This document shows positions 27,796-36,611 of a DNA stretch of 45,086 bases, one piece after another. The stretch covers positions 1-45,086 of the forward strand of contig NZ_JPRF03000050.1 of NCBI RefSeq assembly GCF_001188955.3, written 5' to 3'. The notes under the pieces were generated by a model, which had not been told where the DNA came from, did not search any database, and worked only from the letters and a program-made list of their open reading frames with translations. Origin of the DNA: Kitasatospora aureofaciens. Lineage in GTDB: Bacteria; Actinomycetota; Actinomycetes; Streptomycetales; Streptomycetaceae. The position numbers and the translations under genes are program-made. The first letter of the stretch is position 1. Every line of letters begins with the position of its first letter.

Positions 27796-28755
27796 TTGAC
27801 GCAGTACGACATGGTGGGCGGCGGCCCGGCGGGCCCCGAGGACGACGACTTCGGGCCGCCGGACTGGTTCGCCGCGGTCGCGGAGCCCGAGCCGGAGCCG
27901 CGAGCGCGGCCCGAGCGGACTCCGGTCCGGGTGGCGCGCGGCGCGGCGCCCGGACCGGTTCTCGACCGGGAGCAGCCGACGGAGGCCCCGCTCGAGGCAC
28001 TCGGCCTGGTCCCCGCCTCCGAGCTGCGCGCCGGCCGTCGGCGGCGTCGCTCGGCGCTGGCCGAGGAGTCGGAGGCCGCGGGCGGCGGCATGCCCGCAGA
28101 GCGGAGCCCGGGTGGGGCCGAGGCGGCCGGTCACGGGGGTGTGGCCGCCTCGCCCACCCGAGCTCGCCGCGGCCGGCGGAGCGCGCGCTCCGAGGAGGGG
28201 CCGCCGGGCGAGGAGACGGGCGCCGCCCGTACCTCCCGCAAGCGGGCCGAGGAGGAGTCCGACCCGGAGAGCCGCGCCCGGGACATCTGCCTGCGGCTGC
28301 TCACCGGTGCGGCCAAGTCCCGCAAGCAGCTCGCCGACGCCCTGCGCAAGCGGGAGATCCCGGAGGACGTCGCCGAGGAGGTGCTCACCCGGCTGGAAGA
28401 GGTCGGGCTGATCGACGACGCCGCCTTCGCTGCGGCCTGGGTCGAGTCCCGGCACGCCGTCCGGGGCCTGTCCCGCCGGGCGCTGACCCAGGAGCTGCGC
28501 ACCAAGGGGGTGGCCGCCGACGTGGTCGAGCAGGCCGTCGCCCAGCTCGACCACGACGACGAGACGGACGCGGCCCGGGCGCTGGTCGAGCGCAAGCTGC
28601 GGTCCACCCGGGGGCTTGACCCGCAGGTCCGCACTCGGCGGCTGGTCGGGATGCTGGCCCGGCGCGGCTACTCCGAGGGGCTGGCCTTCCGGGTGGTGCG
28701 CGGTGCGCTGGAGCAGGAGGCGTCCGGTGAACGGTCCGGGACGGAATGGGAGTAG
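27796..28755 (+). CDS. recX: RecX regulatory protein with long N-terminal extension
   Basis: A 319-residue protein whose C-terminal 165 residues (from about 155) are RecX, the inhibitor that caps RecA filaments: three tandem three-helix repeats with RARDICLRLLTGAAKSRKQL, LEEVGLIDDAAFAAAWVES and RRLVGMLARRGYSEGLAF as landmarks. The first 150 residues are low-complexity, first acidic and Pro/Glu-rich (EPEPEPRARPERTP), then Arg/Gly/Ala-rich. The TTG at 27796 is 4 bases after the recA stop, fitting translational coupling; later in-frame starts are ATG 27811, ATG 28090 and GTG 28141, so the extension is not proven to be translated. Typical RecX proteins are 150-200 residues. Confidence 0.88.
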   Translation: MTQYDMVGGGPAGPEDDDFGPPDWFAAVAEPEPEPRARPERTPVRVARGAAPGPVLDREQPTEAPLEALGLVPASELRAGRRRRRSALAEESEAAGGGMPAERSPGGAEAAGHGGVAASPTRARRGRRSARSEEGPPGEETGAARTSRKRAEEESDPESRARDICLRLLTGAAKSRKQLADALRKREIPEDVAEEVLTRLEEVGLIDDAAFAAAWVESRHAVRGLSRRALTQELRTKGVAADVVEQAVAQLDHDDETDAARALVERKLRSTRGLDPQVRTRRLVGMLARRGYSEGLAFRVVRGALEQEASGERSGTEWE

Positions 28756-28804
28756 TGGAGGTCCGGGAGAGCCGGGCCACGGCGGTAGCGGGTTGAGGCG
28801 TGTC

Positions 28805-28822
28805 CCTCGGATCTCCCCGAGG
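28805..28822. terminator. Small hairpin between recX and the monooxygenase gene
   Basis: A 6-bp stem (CCTCGG with CCGAGG) around a 6-base loop in the 72-base gap between two convergent genes. Weak, without T tract. Confidence 0.4.
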
Positions 28823-28827
28823 AAGCC

Positions 28828-30549
28828 CTAACTCGCGGAATCCACCTGCTGGGGCTCCGGGGTGGGTTCGGGCTCCGGCTCGGGCGGGGCGGCGATCGGG
28901 GCCGGCCCGCCGCGGGCGCGGTCGGCGAGTGCCAGGAGGTCCTCGGCGGCGGCGCCCTGGGTGACGCCGACCAGGTGGCCGTCCGGGCGGATCAGCAGCA
29001 CGGTGTGCGGCCCGGCGCCCGGGTACTCCTCGGTGACCAGCACCTGGGCCGGCACCGGCAGTGCGGCGGCGACCTCGGCCAGCCGGGGCATCAGCCCGGC
29101 GCCGAGCCAGTGCTCGGCCGACCAGACCGCGGTGCCGGGGGCGACCAGCAGCAGCAGGAAGGTGGCGCCGAGCCGGGCGTGCAGGTGGTCCGGGGTGCCG
29201 TCGGTGGTGAGCACCGGAAGGTCCGGGACGAGCACGCCGGGGGCGGTGGCGGGCAGCAGTTCGCTGAGCGAGGTGGCGCCGCGCGCGCCGCGCTGCACCG
29301 GCACCCGGCCGGGGACGCCGGAGGGCGCCGCCGGGTAGGCGGGGGCGCCGCCGAAGCGGCCGGTGCCCAGCTGGCCGTCGGCGAGCAGCGGGGCGTGTTT
29401 GCGGAAGCCGCCGACCAGCAGCGAGCGCCGGGTCTGCTGCCAGCCGCGCAGCGGGCGCAGCAGCGGCATGGACTGGTCGACGGCGCGCAGCCGGGCGCCG
29501 ACCGCGCCGCGGCGCTCGGCCTCGTAGCCGTCCAGCAGGGACCCGCCGGGCTGGGGGCCGCCGGAGTGGAGGTGCCAGGCGAGGGCGAGCCGCCAGGCGA
29601 GGTTGTCGGCGTCGCGCAGTCCGTCGGCGAGGTTCTGCATGCCGAGTGCGCCGTGCAGGTGAGCGGCGTCGCCGGCCAGGAAGCAGCGGCCGCTGCGGAA
29701 GCGGGCGGCGAGGCGCTGCTGGGCAGTGTGGTCGGCGGCGGCGAGCAGCTCGTAGCGGGGGAGTTCGCCGCACCAGCCGGTGAGGGTGGAGGTGACCCGG
29801 GTGAGCAGGGTGTCGCCGGTGACGATGCCGGGCCAGGTGGCGTGCGGGTCGACCTGTTCGGTGGGGGCGGGTCGGCCGGGGGGCAGCCGCCAGTCGAGCC
29901 GCCAGACGCCGTCCGGCAGCGGACGGGCGGAGGCCTCGCGGTCGCCGCGCCACGGGGGTTCGCGGTGCAGCCGGGCGCCGTCGAAGGGCAGGTCGACCCG
30001 GACGGTGGCGATGGCGTTGCGGTCGACGGCCGGGCGGCCGGGGAAGCGGATCTTCAGCAGTTTGCGGACGGTGGAGCGGGCGCCGTCGCAGCCGACCAGG
30101 TGGCTGCCGCGCCACCAGGTGGCGGAGCCGTCCTGGGTGCCGTGGGTGCGGACACTGACGCCGTCGCGGTCCTGTTCGAGCTCGACGACCCGGTTCAGCG
30201 GGACCAGCCGGACCAGCGGGGTGCCGGTCAGGGCGTCGCGCAGGCCGCGCTGGAGGCGGTGCTGGGGGAGGTGGAAGGTGGGCGAGTCGGTGAGGTCGAT
30301 CCGCCGCACCTCCTGGCGGCGCCGCCAGATGGCGAAGGAGTCCCACAGCGCCGAGTCGGAGACGGCCCGGGAGTAGCCGATCCGGGTCAGGAAGGCGGTG
30401 GTGTCGGCGCCGAGGACGACGCTGCGGGGGCCCTCCGGGCAGAGCCCGGAGCCCTCGTCCAGGACGACGGTCGGCACCTCGTGCCGGGCCAGCGCGAGGG
30501 CCAGGGCCAGACCGACCGGTCCGGCCCCGACCACGATCACCGGGTCCAT
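28828..30549 (-). CDS. FAD-dependent aromatic monooxygenase (PHBH fold)
   Basis: A 573-residue flavoprotein of the p-hydroxybenzoate hydroxylase class. The N-terminal dinucleotide-binding motif is GAGPVGLALA (about residues 8-17), the middle DG-type motif is VGCDGARSTVR, and the FAD ribityl-binding GD motif is FLAGDAAHLHGALGMQNLADG. The C-terminal third has the thioredoxin-like extension seen in phenol and polyketide hydroxylases, then an acidic PEPEPEPTPEP tail. The substrate is unknown. ATG 30549 is preferred because GGAGGT lies 6 bases upstream, whereas the alternative ATG at 30579 lies inside a 16-bp palindrome. It follows gluD on the same strand after 122 bases, so read-through from glu is possible. 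Confidence 0.82.
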   Translation of the reverse strand: MDPVIVVGAGPVGLALALALARHEVPTVVLDEGSGLCPEGPRSVVLGADTTAFLTRIGYSRAVSDSALWDSFAIWRRRQEVRRIDLTDSPTFHLPQHRLQRGLRDALTGTPLVRLVPLNRVVELEQDRDGVSVRTHGTQDGSATWWRGSHLVGCDGARSTVRKLLKIRFPGRPAVDRNAIATVRVDLPFDGARLHREPPWRGDREASARPLPDGVWRLDWRLPPGRPAPTEQVDPHATWPGIVTGDTLLTRVTSTLTGWCGELPRYELLAAADHTAQQRLAARFRSGRCFLAGDAAHLHGALGMQNLADGLRDADNLAWRLALAWHLHSGGPQPGGSLLDGYEAERRGAVGARLRAVDQSMPLLRPLRGWQQTRRSLLVGGFRKHAPLLADGQLGTGRFGGAPAYPAAPSGVPGRVPVQRGARGATSLSELLPATAPGVLVPDLPVLTTDGTPDHLHARLGATFLLLLVAPGTAVWSAEHWLGAGLMPRLAEVAAALPVPAQVLVTEEYPGAGPHTVLLIRPDGHLVGVTQGAAAEDLLALADRARGGPAPIAAPPEPEPEPTPEPQQVDSAS

Positions 30550-30570
30550 GCGGGGACCTCCGGGCACGAA

Positions 30571-30586
30571 CCGGCCCATGGGCCGG
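30571..30586. repeat. Perfect 16-bp palindrome upstream of the monooxygenase
   Basis: CCGGCCCATGGGCCGG is self-complementary over 16 bases, 22 bases before the monooxygenase start. About 15 bases further away is a near-palindrome around GCATATGC (30604-30611). They could be an operator for a TetR/MarR-type regulator, or a hairpin that ends glu transcription. Confidence 0.45.
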
Positions 30587-30671
30587 CGTCAGTTACCGCT
30601 GCCGCATATGCCGCGTGGATGCTCCCGGGAGGTGTCACGAACAGCAATGCAACAGTTCACCTGCGTGTCCG

Positions 30672-31526
30672 TCAAGCAGCAGCTGAAGTGCGCCGGTTCG
30701 CGCCGCGGCGGCCGCGTGCTTCGATCCACCGCGCGAGCGCGGTCAGCAGCAGGCACAGCGCGATGTAGATGGGCGCGATCACCAGCACCACGGGGATGTA
30801 CGGGAAGCCCGCGGCGTTCATCGGCTGGCTGGCGATCTTCTTGCCCATGAACAGCAGCTCGTTGTACGTGATGATGTAGCCGAGCGAGGTGTCCTTGAGG
30901 GTGACGACCAGCTGACCGATCATCGACGGCAGCATCGAGCGGACGGCCTGCGGCACCAGGATGGTGGACATCACCTGGGTCTTGCGCATTCCGAGGGCGT
31001 ACGCCGCCTCGCCCTGGCCCCGAGGGACGGCGTTGACGCCGCTGCGGATGATCTCGGCCTGGACCGAGCCGTTGTAGAGGGTGAGGCCGAGCACCAGCGC
31101 CCACATCGGGTCCTTGGCGAAGAACGCGTAGTAGAGCGCGACGATCAGGATCAGCAGCGGCATCGCCCGGAAGAACTGGACGATCGCGGTGCAGACCCAG
31201 CGGACCGGCCCGTGGTCGGAGAGCGTCCCGGAGGCCAGCAGCGCGCCCAGGGCGAGCGAGAAGGCGCCCGCCAGGCCGAAGGCCTTCAGGGTGGACAGCA
31301 GGCCGTCCACGATCATCTGCTGGACGAAGTTGTACTGGAACGGGTCCCACAGGTCGGCGTCGAACTGGCCGTTGTCGGCGAGCGCGCTGACGGCGTACCA
31401 GAGCAGCCCCGCGATGCCGAGCAGCGCGAGGACGCCGAACAGCCGGTAGCGGGTGCGGGTCCGGGGGCCGGGGATGTCGTAGAGGACGCTCGCCGAGCCC
31501 TGCCGCTGACGCTGGAGCATGCTCAT
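30672..31526 (-). CDS. gluD: Glutamate-type ABC transporter permease GluD
   Basis: A 284-residue inner-membrane permease of a polar amino-acid importer, called gluD by homology and order with the corynebacterial/streptomycete gluABCD operon. About six transmembrane helices are visible. The EAA loop that contacts the ATPase is EAAYALGMRKTQVMSTILVP (about residues 183-202). The ATG at 31526 overlaps the gluC stop in ATGA, giving coupled translation. The C-terminus is basic (RWIEARGRRGANRR). It is the last gene of the importer operon. Glutamate specificity is inferred from operon type only. Confidence 0.87.
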   Translation of the reverse strand: MSMLQRQRQGSASVLYDIPGPRTRTRYRLFGVLALLGIAGLLWYAVSALADNGQFDADLWDPFQYNFVQQMIVDGLLSTLKAFGLAGAFSLALGALLASGTLSDHGPVRWVCTAIVQFFRAMPLLILIVALYYAFFAKDPMWALVLGLTLYNGSVQAEIIRSGVNAVPRGQGEAAYALGMRKTQVMSTILVPQAVRSMLPSMIGQLVVTLKDTSLGYIITYNELLFMGKKIASQPMNAAGFPYIPVVLVIAPIYIALCLLLTALARWIEARGRRGANRRTSAAA

Positions 31527-32173
31527 CGGGCCACCGCCAGTCGGGATTCCAGGAAGCGGAAGAGGGAGGCGACCGTCGCGCTGATCAGCAGGTAGGCGCA
31601 GGCCACCCAGAAGAAGATCGAGAAGATCGAGTAGCCGCGCTCGGAGAAGGTCTGCTGGGCGCTGTACAGCTCGCCGACGCTGAACGCGCCGGCGATCGCC
31701 GAGTTCCTGGGCAGTGCGATGAACACGCTGCTCATCGGGCCCAGCACGGTCCGGGTGGCCTGCGGCAGGATCACCAGGCTGAGGGTCTGGAAGAAGTTCA
31801 TGCCGAGGCTGCGGGCCGCCTCCGCCTGGCCGAGCGGGACGGTGTTGATGCCGGAGCGAATCACCTCGCAGACGAACGAGGCGGTGTACCCGCCGAGCGC
31901 CAGCACCGCGAAGGTGAGGTGGCTGAAGTGCACCCCGAGCGGCGGCAGGCCGAAGGTGACGGCAAAGAACAGCAGGGTCAGCGGCGTGTTGCGGAACAGC
32001 GTCACCCAGGTGGTGCCGAAGGCGCGCAGGACCGGCACCGGGGAGACCCGGAAGGCCGCCAGCAGGGTGCCCAGCAGCAGGGCGAGCAGGGCGCTGAGCG
32101 CGCTCAGCTCGATCGTCTGCAGGAAGCCGTCGCGGAACAACGCGAAGTTGTCCTGCTCGAACAGGAACCCCAT
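31523..32173 (-). CDS. gluC: Glutamate-type ABC transporter permease GluC
   Basis: A 216-residue permease, half of the GluCD heterodimeric channel. Five hydrophobic helices are seen, and the EAA loop reads EAARSLGMNFFQTLSLVILP. The shorter N-terminus relative to GluD is normal for this pair. The ATG at 32173 has AGGAGG 7 bases upstream. It begins 45 bases after the gluB stop and overlaps gluD by 4 bases. Confidence 0.88.
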   Translation of the reverse strand: MGFLFEQDNFALFRDGFLQTIELSALSALLALLLGTLLAAFRVSPVPVLRAFGTTWVTLFRNTPLTLLFFAVTFGLPPLGVHFSHLTFAVLALGGYTASFVCEVIRSGINTVPLGQAEAARSLGMNFFQTLSLVILPQATRTVLGPMSSVFIALPRNSAIAGAFSVGELYSAQQTFSERGYSIFSIFFWVACAYLLISATVASLFRFLESRLAVAR

Positions 32174-32218
32174 CCGGCGGCCCTCCTCTCACAGATGGTC
32201 GGGAAGCGGGGGGTGGAA

Positions 32219-33121
32219 TCAGTAGCGGTCGAGGGTCGGGATCGCCGGGGCGGCCGAGCCGGACGCGCCCAGGGTCGCGTCGTAGGCCTTCTTCCAGTCG
32301 CCGTTGTCCTCGTGGGCCTTGAGGGCGTCGCTGATCGCGTCGCGCAGCGCCTTGTCGTCCTTGTTCAGGCCGACGCCGTAGTTCTCCTTGGTGAACGGCT
32401 TGCCGACCACCTTGAGCTTGGGGGCGTACTTGGAGGCGTAGCCCTTGAGGATCGCGTCGTCGGTGGTGACCGCGTCGACCTCGCCCGACATCAGCTTCTC
32501 GACGCAGGCCGAGTAGGTGTCGAACTGGGTGACCTTCGGGTTGTACGGCTGGATGTTCTTGATCGAGGTCGAGCCGGTGGCGGTACAGATGTTCTTGCCG
32601 CTGATGCTGTCCGGGCCGGTGATCGAGGTGTTGTCGCTCTTCACCAGGAAGTCCTGGCCGGCGATGTAGTACGGGCCGGCGAAGGAGACCGTCTTCTTGC
32701 GCTCGTCGTTGATGCTGTAGGTGCCGACGTAGAAGTCGATCTGGCCCTTGGCGATGGCCGGCTCGCGCTGCGAGGAGACCAGGGTCTGCCACTTGATCTG
32801 CTGCGGGGTGAAGCCCAGGTCGGCGGCGACCATCTTGGCGATCTCGATGTCGAAGCCGCTGCGGTCGCCGCTGGCGACGTCCTCCCAGCCGAGGTTCGGC
32901 TGGTCGGCCTTGGCGCCGATGATCAGCTGGCCGCGCTTCCTGGCCTCGGCGATGACCGGGGAGTCGACCTTGGCGTCCGTCTTGACCGTGTAGGTCGGCA
33001 GCGCCGGGGCGTTGGTCGCGCTCGCCGCGTTGGAGGCGGGGGTGCCGTCCTTGCCGCAGGCGGCGGTGGCGGTCAGCGCGACGGCACAGAGCGCCACGGC
33101 GAGGGTGCGGGAAGTCCTCAT
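32219..33121 (-). CDS. gluB: Glutamate-binding lipoprotein GluB
   Basis: A 300-residue solute-binding lipoprotein. The signal peptide ends in a lipobox TAAC with the lipidated Cys22, so it is anchored outside the membrane next to GluCD. The mature part is a family 3 periplasmic-binding fold with landmarks QLIIGAKADQPNLG, GFDIEIAKMVAADLG and QIDFYVGTYSINDERK. It delivers glutamate or a related polar amino acid. The ATG at 33121 has AGGAGT 9-10 bases upstream. The 119-base gap after gluA contains a hairpin (arms 33198-33203 and 33210-33215) that may stabilise the gluB message, a common way to make excess binding protein. Confidence 0.88.
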   Translation of the reverse strand: MRTSRTLAVALCAVALTATAACGKDGTPASNAASATNAPALPTYTVKTDAKVDSPVIAEARKRGQLIIGAKADQPNLGWEDVASGDRSGFDIEIAKMVAADLGFTPQQIKWQTLVSSQREPAIAKGQIDFYVGTYSINDERKKTVSFAGPYYIAGQDFLVKSDNTSITGPDSISGKNICTATGSTSIKNIQPYNPKVTQFDTYSACVEKLMSGEVDAVTTDDAILKGYASKYAPKLKVVGKPFTKENYGVGLNKDDKALRDAISDALKAHEDNGDWKKAYDATLGASGSAAPAIPTLDRY

Positions 33122-33240
33122 GAGGGTTGTACTCCTGGGGCTGGGCCACGGTGCGGACCGGGCTCTGGCGTCTGGAAGTCGTGCACGGGCAGGGCCGTCC
33201 GGCGCCGTTGCCGGAGGCGGCCCCGCGTGGTCTCGAAGCG

Positions 33241-34014
33241 TCAGTGGTGCAGGATCTTCGAGAGGAAGTCCTTGGCGCGGTCGGAGCGGGGCGCGGTGAA
33301 GAACGCGTCCGGGGTGTCCTGCTCGACGATCTTGCCGTCGGCCATGAACAGCACCCGGTTGGCGGCGGAGCGGGCGAAGCCCATCTCGTGGGTGACGACG
33401 ACCATCGTCATGCCGTCGGCGGCCAGCTGGCGCATGACCTCCAGCACCTCGTTGACCATCTCGGGGTCGAGCGCCGAGGTCGGCTCGTCGAAGAGCATCA
33501 CCTTGGGCTTCATCGCCAGCGCCCGGGCGATCGCCACGCGCTGCTGCTGGCCGCCGGAGAGCTGGGCCGGGTACTTGTCCGCCTGCGCGCCCACGCCGAC
33601 CCGGTCGAGCAGTTCGCGGGCGGTCTTCTCGGCGTGCGAGCGGAGCACCTTGCGGACCTTGACCTGGGCCAGGACCACGTTCTCCAGCACGGTCTTGTGC
33701 GCGAACAGGTTGAAGCTCTGGAACACCATGCCGACCTCGGCGCGCAGCTTGGCCAGCTCCCGGCCCTCCGCGGGCAGCGGCCGGCCGGACAGGGTGATCG
33801 TGCCGGAGTCGATCGTCTCCAGCCGGTTGATCGTCCGGCAGAGCGTGGACTTGCCCGACCCGGAAGGGCCGATCAGGACGACCACCTCGCCCTGCCTGAT
33901 CTCCAGGTCGATGTCCTGGAGCACGTGCAGCGCGCCGTAGTGCTTGTTGACGTTGCTCAGCACGACCAGCGGGGCGGCTGCGGGGGTGGAGTCCTCGACC
34001 GGGCTCTCGGTCAT
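33241..34014 (-). CDS. gluA: Glutamate-type ABC transporter ATPase GluA
   Basis: A 257-residue ATP-binding subunit of the polar amino-acid transport class. Walker A is GPSGSGKST, the Q loop is MVFQSFNLF, the signature is LSGGQQQR, Walker B is VMLFDEPTSALDPE and the H loop is VVVTHEMGFA, so it should be active. It is the first gene of gluABCD (minus strand) and its upstream region is shared with the divergent two-component genes. GGGAG precedes the ATG at 34014. The adjacency to a two-component system suggests nutrient-responsive control, which is an inference. Confidence 0.92.
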   Translation of the reverse strand: MTESPVEDSTPAAAPLVVLSNVNKHYGALHVLQDIDLEIRQGEVVVLIGPSGSGKSTLCRTINRLETIDSGTITLSGRPLPAEGRELAKLRAEVGMVFQSFNLFAHKTVLENVVLAQVKVRKVLRSHAEKTARELLDRVGVGAQADKYPAQLSGGQQQRVAIARALAMKPKVMLFDEPTSALDPEMVNEVLEVMRQLAADGMTMVVVTHEMGFARSAANRVLFMADGKIVEQDTPDAFFTAPRSDRAKDFLSKILHH

Positions 34015-34406
34015 CGCGCCTGCTCCCTACTGTGTCGAACTGGGTCATTTCGGCCTGCCCGAGGAGTCCCAACTCCCTTGGGTGGCAAAGGTGGTGCGAA
34101 TCCGGGAGCCGCGACCGGCGGAGCCGCAGCCCCCGGTGGGGCGACCTTAGGAGCGCTGACGGTGCCCCGTCAGCGGATCTGAGCGGAACTTGAGGATCAC
34201 GAAACGGACACACGACGGGTACGCACTGTTCGCGAGTGTGTCGACGGGGCATGTCACAGCGGGAATCCGTACCGGTGCTCGCAGTCCCCCGGGAGCCCGG
34301 TACGCGGTCGAGCCTGGCGCCGGGCCGCGCACTGGCCCATACTGCGCAGGACCGGGCCCCGACCTAATCGGCCCCGGCGACCACGTGGGGGAGGGAGGAG
34401 AACGGG
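34015..34406. promoter_or_regulatory. Divergent gluA / two-component control region
   Basis: These 392 bases separate gluA (minus) from the response regulator (plus). They hold a perfect 9-bp inverted repeat (34154-34162 with 34167-34175, loop TGCC), a relatively AT-rich stretch at 34180-34240 and a GGGAGGGAGGAG ribosome binding site before ATG 34407. No single promoter stands out. The repeat is a candidate operator or transcript hairpin. Confidence 0.45.
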
Positions 34407-35165
34407 ATGCGACTGCTGCTCGTCGAGGACGACGAACGCGTGGCCGCGGCACTGGTCGCGGTGCTCGGCCGGCACGGCTTCCAGGTGCGGCACGCCCGCA
34501 GCGGGCACGAGGCGCTGGACGCCCTGGTGCCGGACGGCAACGAGCCGTACCGCGTCGTGCTGCTCGACCTCGGGCTGCCCGACCGCGACGGCTTCGAGGT
34601 GTGCAGCCGGATCCGGGCCGGCAGCGGAGTGCCGGTGATCATGGTGACCGCCCGCGCCGACATCCGCTCCCGGATCCACGGCCTCAACCTGGGCGCCGAC
34701 GACTACGTCACCAAGCCGTACGACATGGGCGAGCTGCTCGCCCGCATCCACGCGGTCGCCCGCCGCGGTGCCCAGCCGTCCTCGGTGGCGGTGCCCCCGC
34801 TCGACGCCGTACCGCAGCAGCGCGGCCCGCTGGAGTCCCGCGGCATCCGGATCGACCGGGAACGCCGCCGGGTCAGCGTGGACGGCCGGGACGTGCCGCT
34901 CACCCGCAAGGAGTTCGACCTGCTGGCGCTGCTCGCCCAGAGCCCCGGCGTGGTCTACCGGCGCGAGCAGATCTTCAGCGAGGTCTGGCGCAGCGGCTGG
35001 GAGGGCAACGGCCGCACCCTGGAAGTGCACATCGGCTCGCTGCGCAACAAGCTCGCGCTGCCGGGCCTGGTCGAGGCCGTGCGCGGCGTCGGCTACCGGC
35101 TGATCCCCGACAGCCCGACCTCCACCGCGGCCGACCAGGCCCCGTCCGCCCCCGCGGAGCACTGA
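34407..35165 (+). CDS. OmpR-family response regulator
   Basis: A 252-residue DNA-binding response regulator. The receiver domain has DD at residues 8-9, phospho-acceptor Asp54 in LLDLGLPDRDGFE, Thr in MVTARAD and Lys in VTKPYD. After a linker the C-terminal winged helix (about residues 145-235) has LTRKEFDLLALLA, FSEVW and TLEVHIGSLRNKL typical of OmpR/PhoB proteins. It is followed 6 bases later by its sensor kinase, and it is divergent from gluABCD, a possible target. The same pair next to gluABCD occurs in S. coelicolor (SCO5778/5779 by my recollection). Confidence 0.92.
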   Translation: MRLLLVEDDERVAAALVAVLGRHGFQVRHARSGHEALDALVPDGNEPYRVVLLDLGLPDRDGFEVCSRIRAGSGVPVIMVTARADIRSRIHGLNLGADDYVTKPYDMGELLARIHAVARRGAQPSSVAVPPLDAVPQQRGPLESRGIRIDRERRRVSVDGRDVPLTRKEFDLLALLAQSPGVVYRREQIFSEVWRSGWEGNGRTLEVHIGSLRNKLALPGLVEAVRGVGYRLIPDSPTSTAADQAPSAPAEH

Positions 35166-35171
35166 CCGCAC

Positions 35172-36605
35172 GTGCGCACCCGCCTGCTCGGCATCCTGAT
35201 CGCCCTCATGCTCTGCGTCCTGGCCGCCCTGGGGCTGCCGCTCGCGGCGGCGTTCGCGGCGGCCGAGCAGAGCCGGGTGGTGGTCGACCGGCTTGACGAC
35301 GCCGCCCGCTTCGCCCAGGACCTGCCCACCTCGGGCGCCGCCGCCCTGGACTCCGCGCTCAAGGCCGACCCGGAGCCCGCCCCCGGCGACCTCAGTCGGC
35401 GGCACGCGATCGAGGCCGAGGTCCAGCGCTACTTCGACCTGTACGGCGTGCGCCTGGGCATCTTCCAGCGCGACGGCGCGCCGATCGCGGTCGCGCCGCG
35501 CGACTGGCGGGTGCCCGCCGTCGGCTGGGGCGCCCAGGCCTTCCAGGAGGCGCTGGACGGGCGGCGCAGCCACAACCCGCCGCAGGTCTGGCCGTGGACC
35601 GAGGACCGGACGATTACCGTCGCCGCCCCGGTGGTGCGGGATGGCGACGTGGTCGCGGTGGTGCTGAGCGAGTCCCCGACCGGCGCGCTACGGGCCCGGG
35701 TGCTGCACAAGTGGCTGGTGCTCGCCGGCGGCGAGGCGGCCGCGATGGCCGTCGCCGTACTGCTGGCCGTACGGCTCACCGAGTGGGTGCTGCGCCCGGT
35801 GCGCACCCTGGACAGGGCCACCCACGACATAGCCACCGGCCGGATGGCCGCCCGGGTCGCCCCCGGCGGCGGACCGCCCGAACTCCAGCGACTGGCCCGC
35901 TCGTTCAACGAGATGGCGGACCACGTGGTGCACGCCATGGACCAGCAGAAGGCCTTCGTCGCGGACGCGTCGCACCAGCTGCGCAACCCGCTCTCGGCCC
36001 TGCTGCTGCGGGTCGAGGTACTCGGCCTGGAACTGCCCGAGGGCCACGAGGAGGAGCTCGGCGGCGTCCGTGAGGAGGGCTCCCGGCTGGCCCGGGTGCT
36101 GGACGACCTGCTGGGGCTGGCCACCGCCGAGCACGCCCGCCCCGAGCCCGAGCAGACCGACCTCGCCCAGCTGACCCTCGCCCGGGTGGACGGCTGGCGG
36201 CCGGTGGCCGAGCGGCGCGGGATCGTCCTGCGCTGGGACGGCCCGGCGCTGGCGATCGGCATGGCGGACCCGATCGGCTTCGGCTCCGCGCTGGACGCCG
36301 TCCTGGACAACGCGCTCAAGTTCAGCCCGTCCGGCAGCGAGGTGCGGCTGCGGGTCGCGGTGCGCCGGGACGAGGTCGCGGTGACCGTCAGCGACGCCGG
36401 GCCGGGGCTCACCGAGGACGAGCTGTCCCGGGCCGGGGACCGGTTCTGGCGCAGCCCGCGACACCAGAACGTGGACGGCTCCGGACTGGGCCTGTCCATC
36501 GCCCGCACCCTGCTGGCGGCCGGCGGCGGCACGCTCGGCTTCGCCCCGGTGAAGCCGACCGGGCTCGCGGTGACCCTGGCGGTGCCGCGGCCGGAACGGC
36601 CGTAG
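35172..36605 (+). CDS. Sensor histidine kinase
   Basis: A 477-residue membrane sensor. One transmembrane helix at the N-terminus (about residues 5-28), an extracellular sensor region of about 145 residues, a second helix (about 180-202), a HAMP domain (about 203-255), a HisKA domain with SHQLRNPLSALLLRVE (His268) and an HATPase domain with the N box DNALKFSP, G1 DAGPGL and G2 GSGLGLS. The GTG start at 35172 is 6 bases past the response regulator stop. The sensor region is not recognised. The gene ends 6 bases from the convergent TAXI gene. Confidence 0.92.
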   Translation: MRTRLLGILIALMLCVLAALGLPLAAAFAAAEQSRVVVDRLDDAARFAQDLPTSGAAALDSALKADPEPAPGDLSRRHAIEAEVQRYFDLYGVRLGIFQRDGAPIAVAPRDWRVPAVGWGAQAFQEALDGRRSHNPPQVWPWTEDRTITVAAPVVRDGDVVAVVLSESPTGALRARVLHKWLVLAGGEAAAMAVAVLLAVRLTEWVLRPVRTLDRATHDIATGRMAARVAPGGGPPELQRLARSFNEMADHVVHAMDQQKAFVADASHQLRNPLSALLLRVEVLGLELPEGHEEELGGVREEGSRLARVLDDLLGLATAEHARPEPEQTDLAQLTLARVDGWRPVAERRGIVLRWDGPALAIGMADPIGFGSALDAVLDNALKFSPSGSEVRLRVAVRRDEVAVTVSDAGPGLTEDELSRAGDRFWRSPRHQNVDGSGLGLSIARTLLAAGGGTLGFAPVKPTGLAVTLAVPRPERP

Positions 36606-36611
36606 CGGTTC

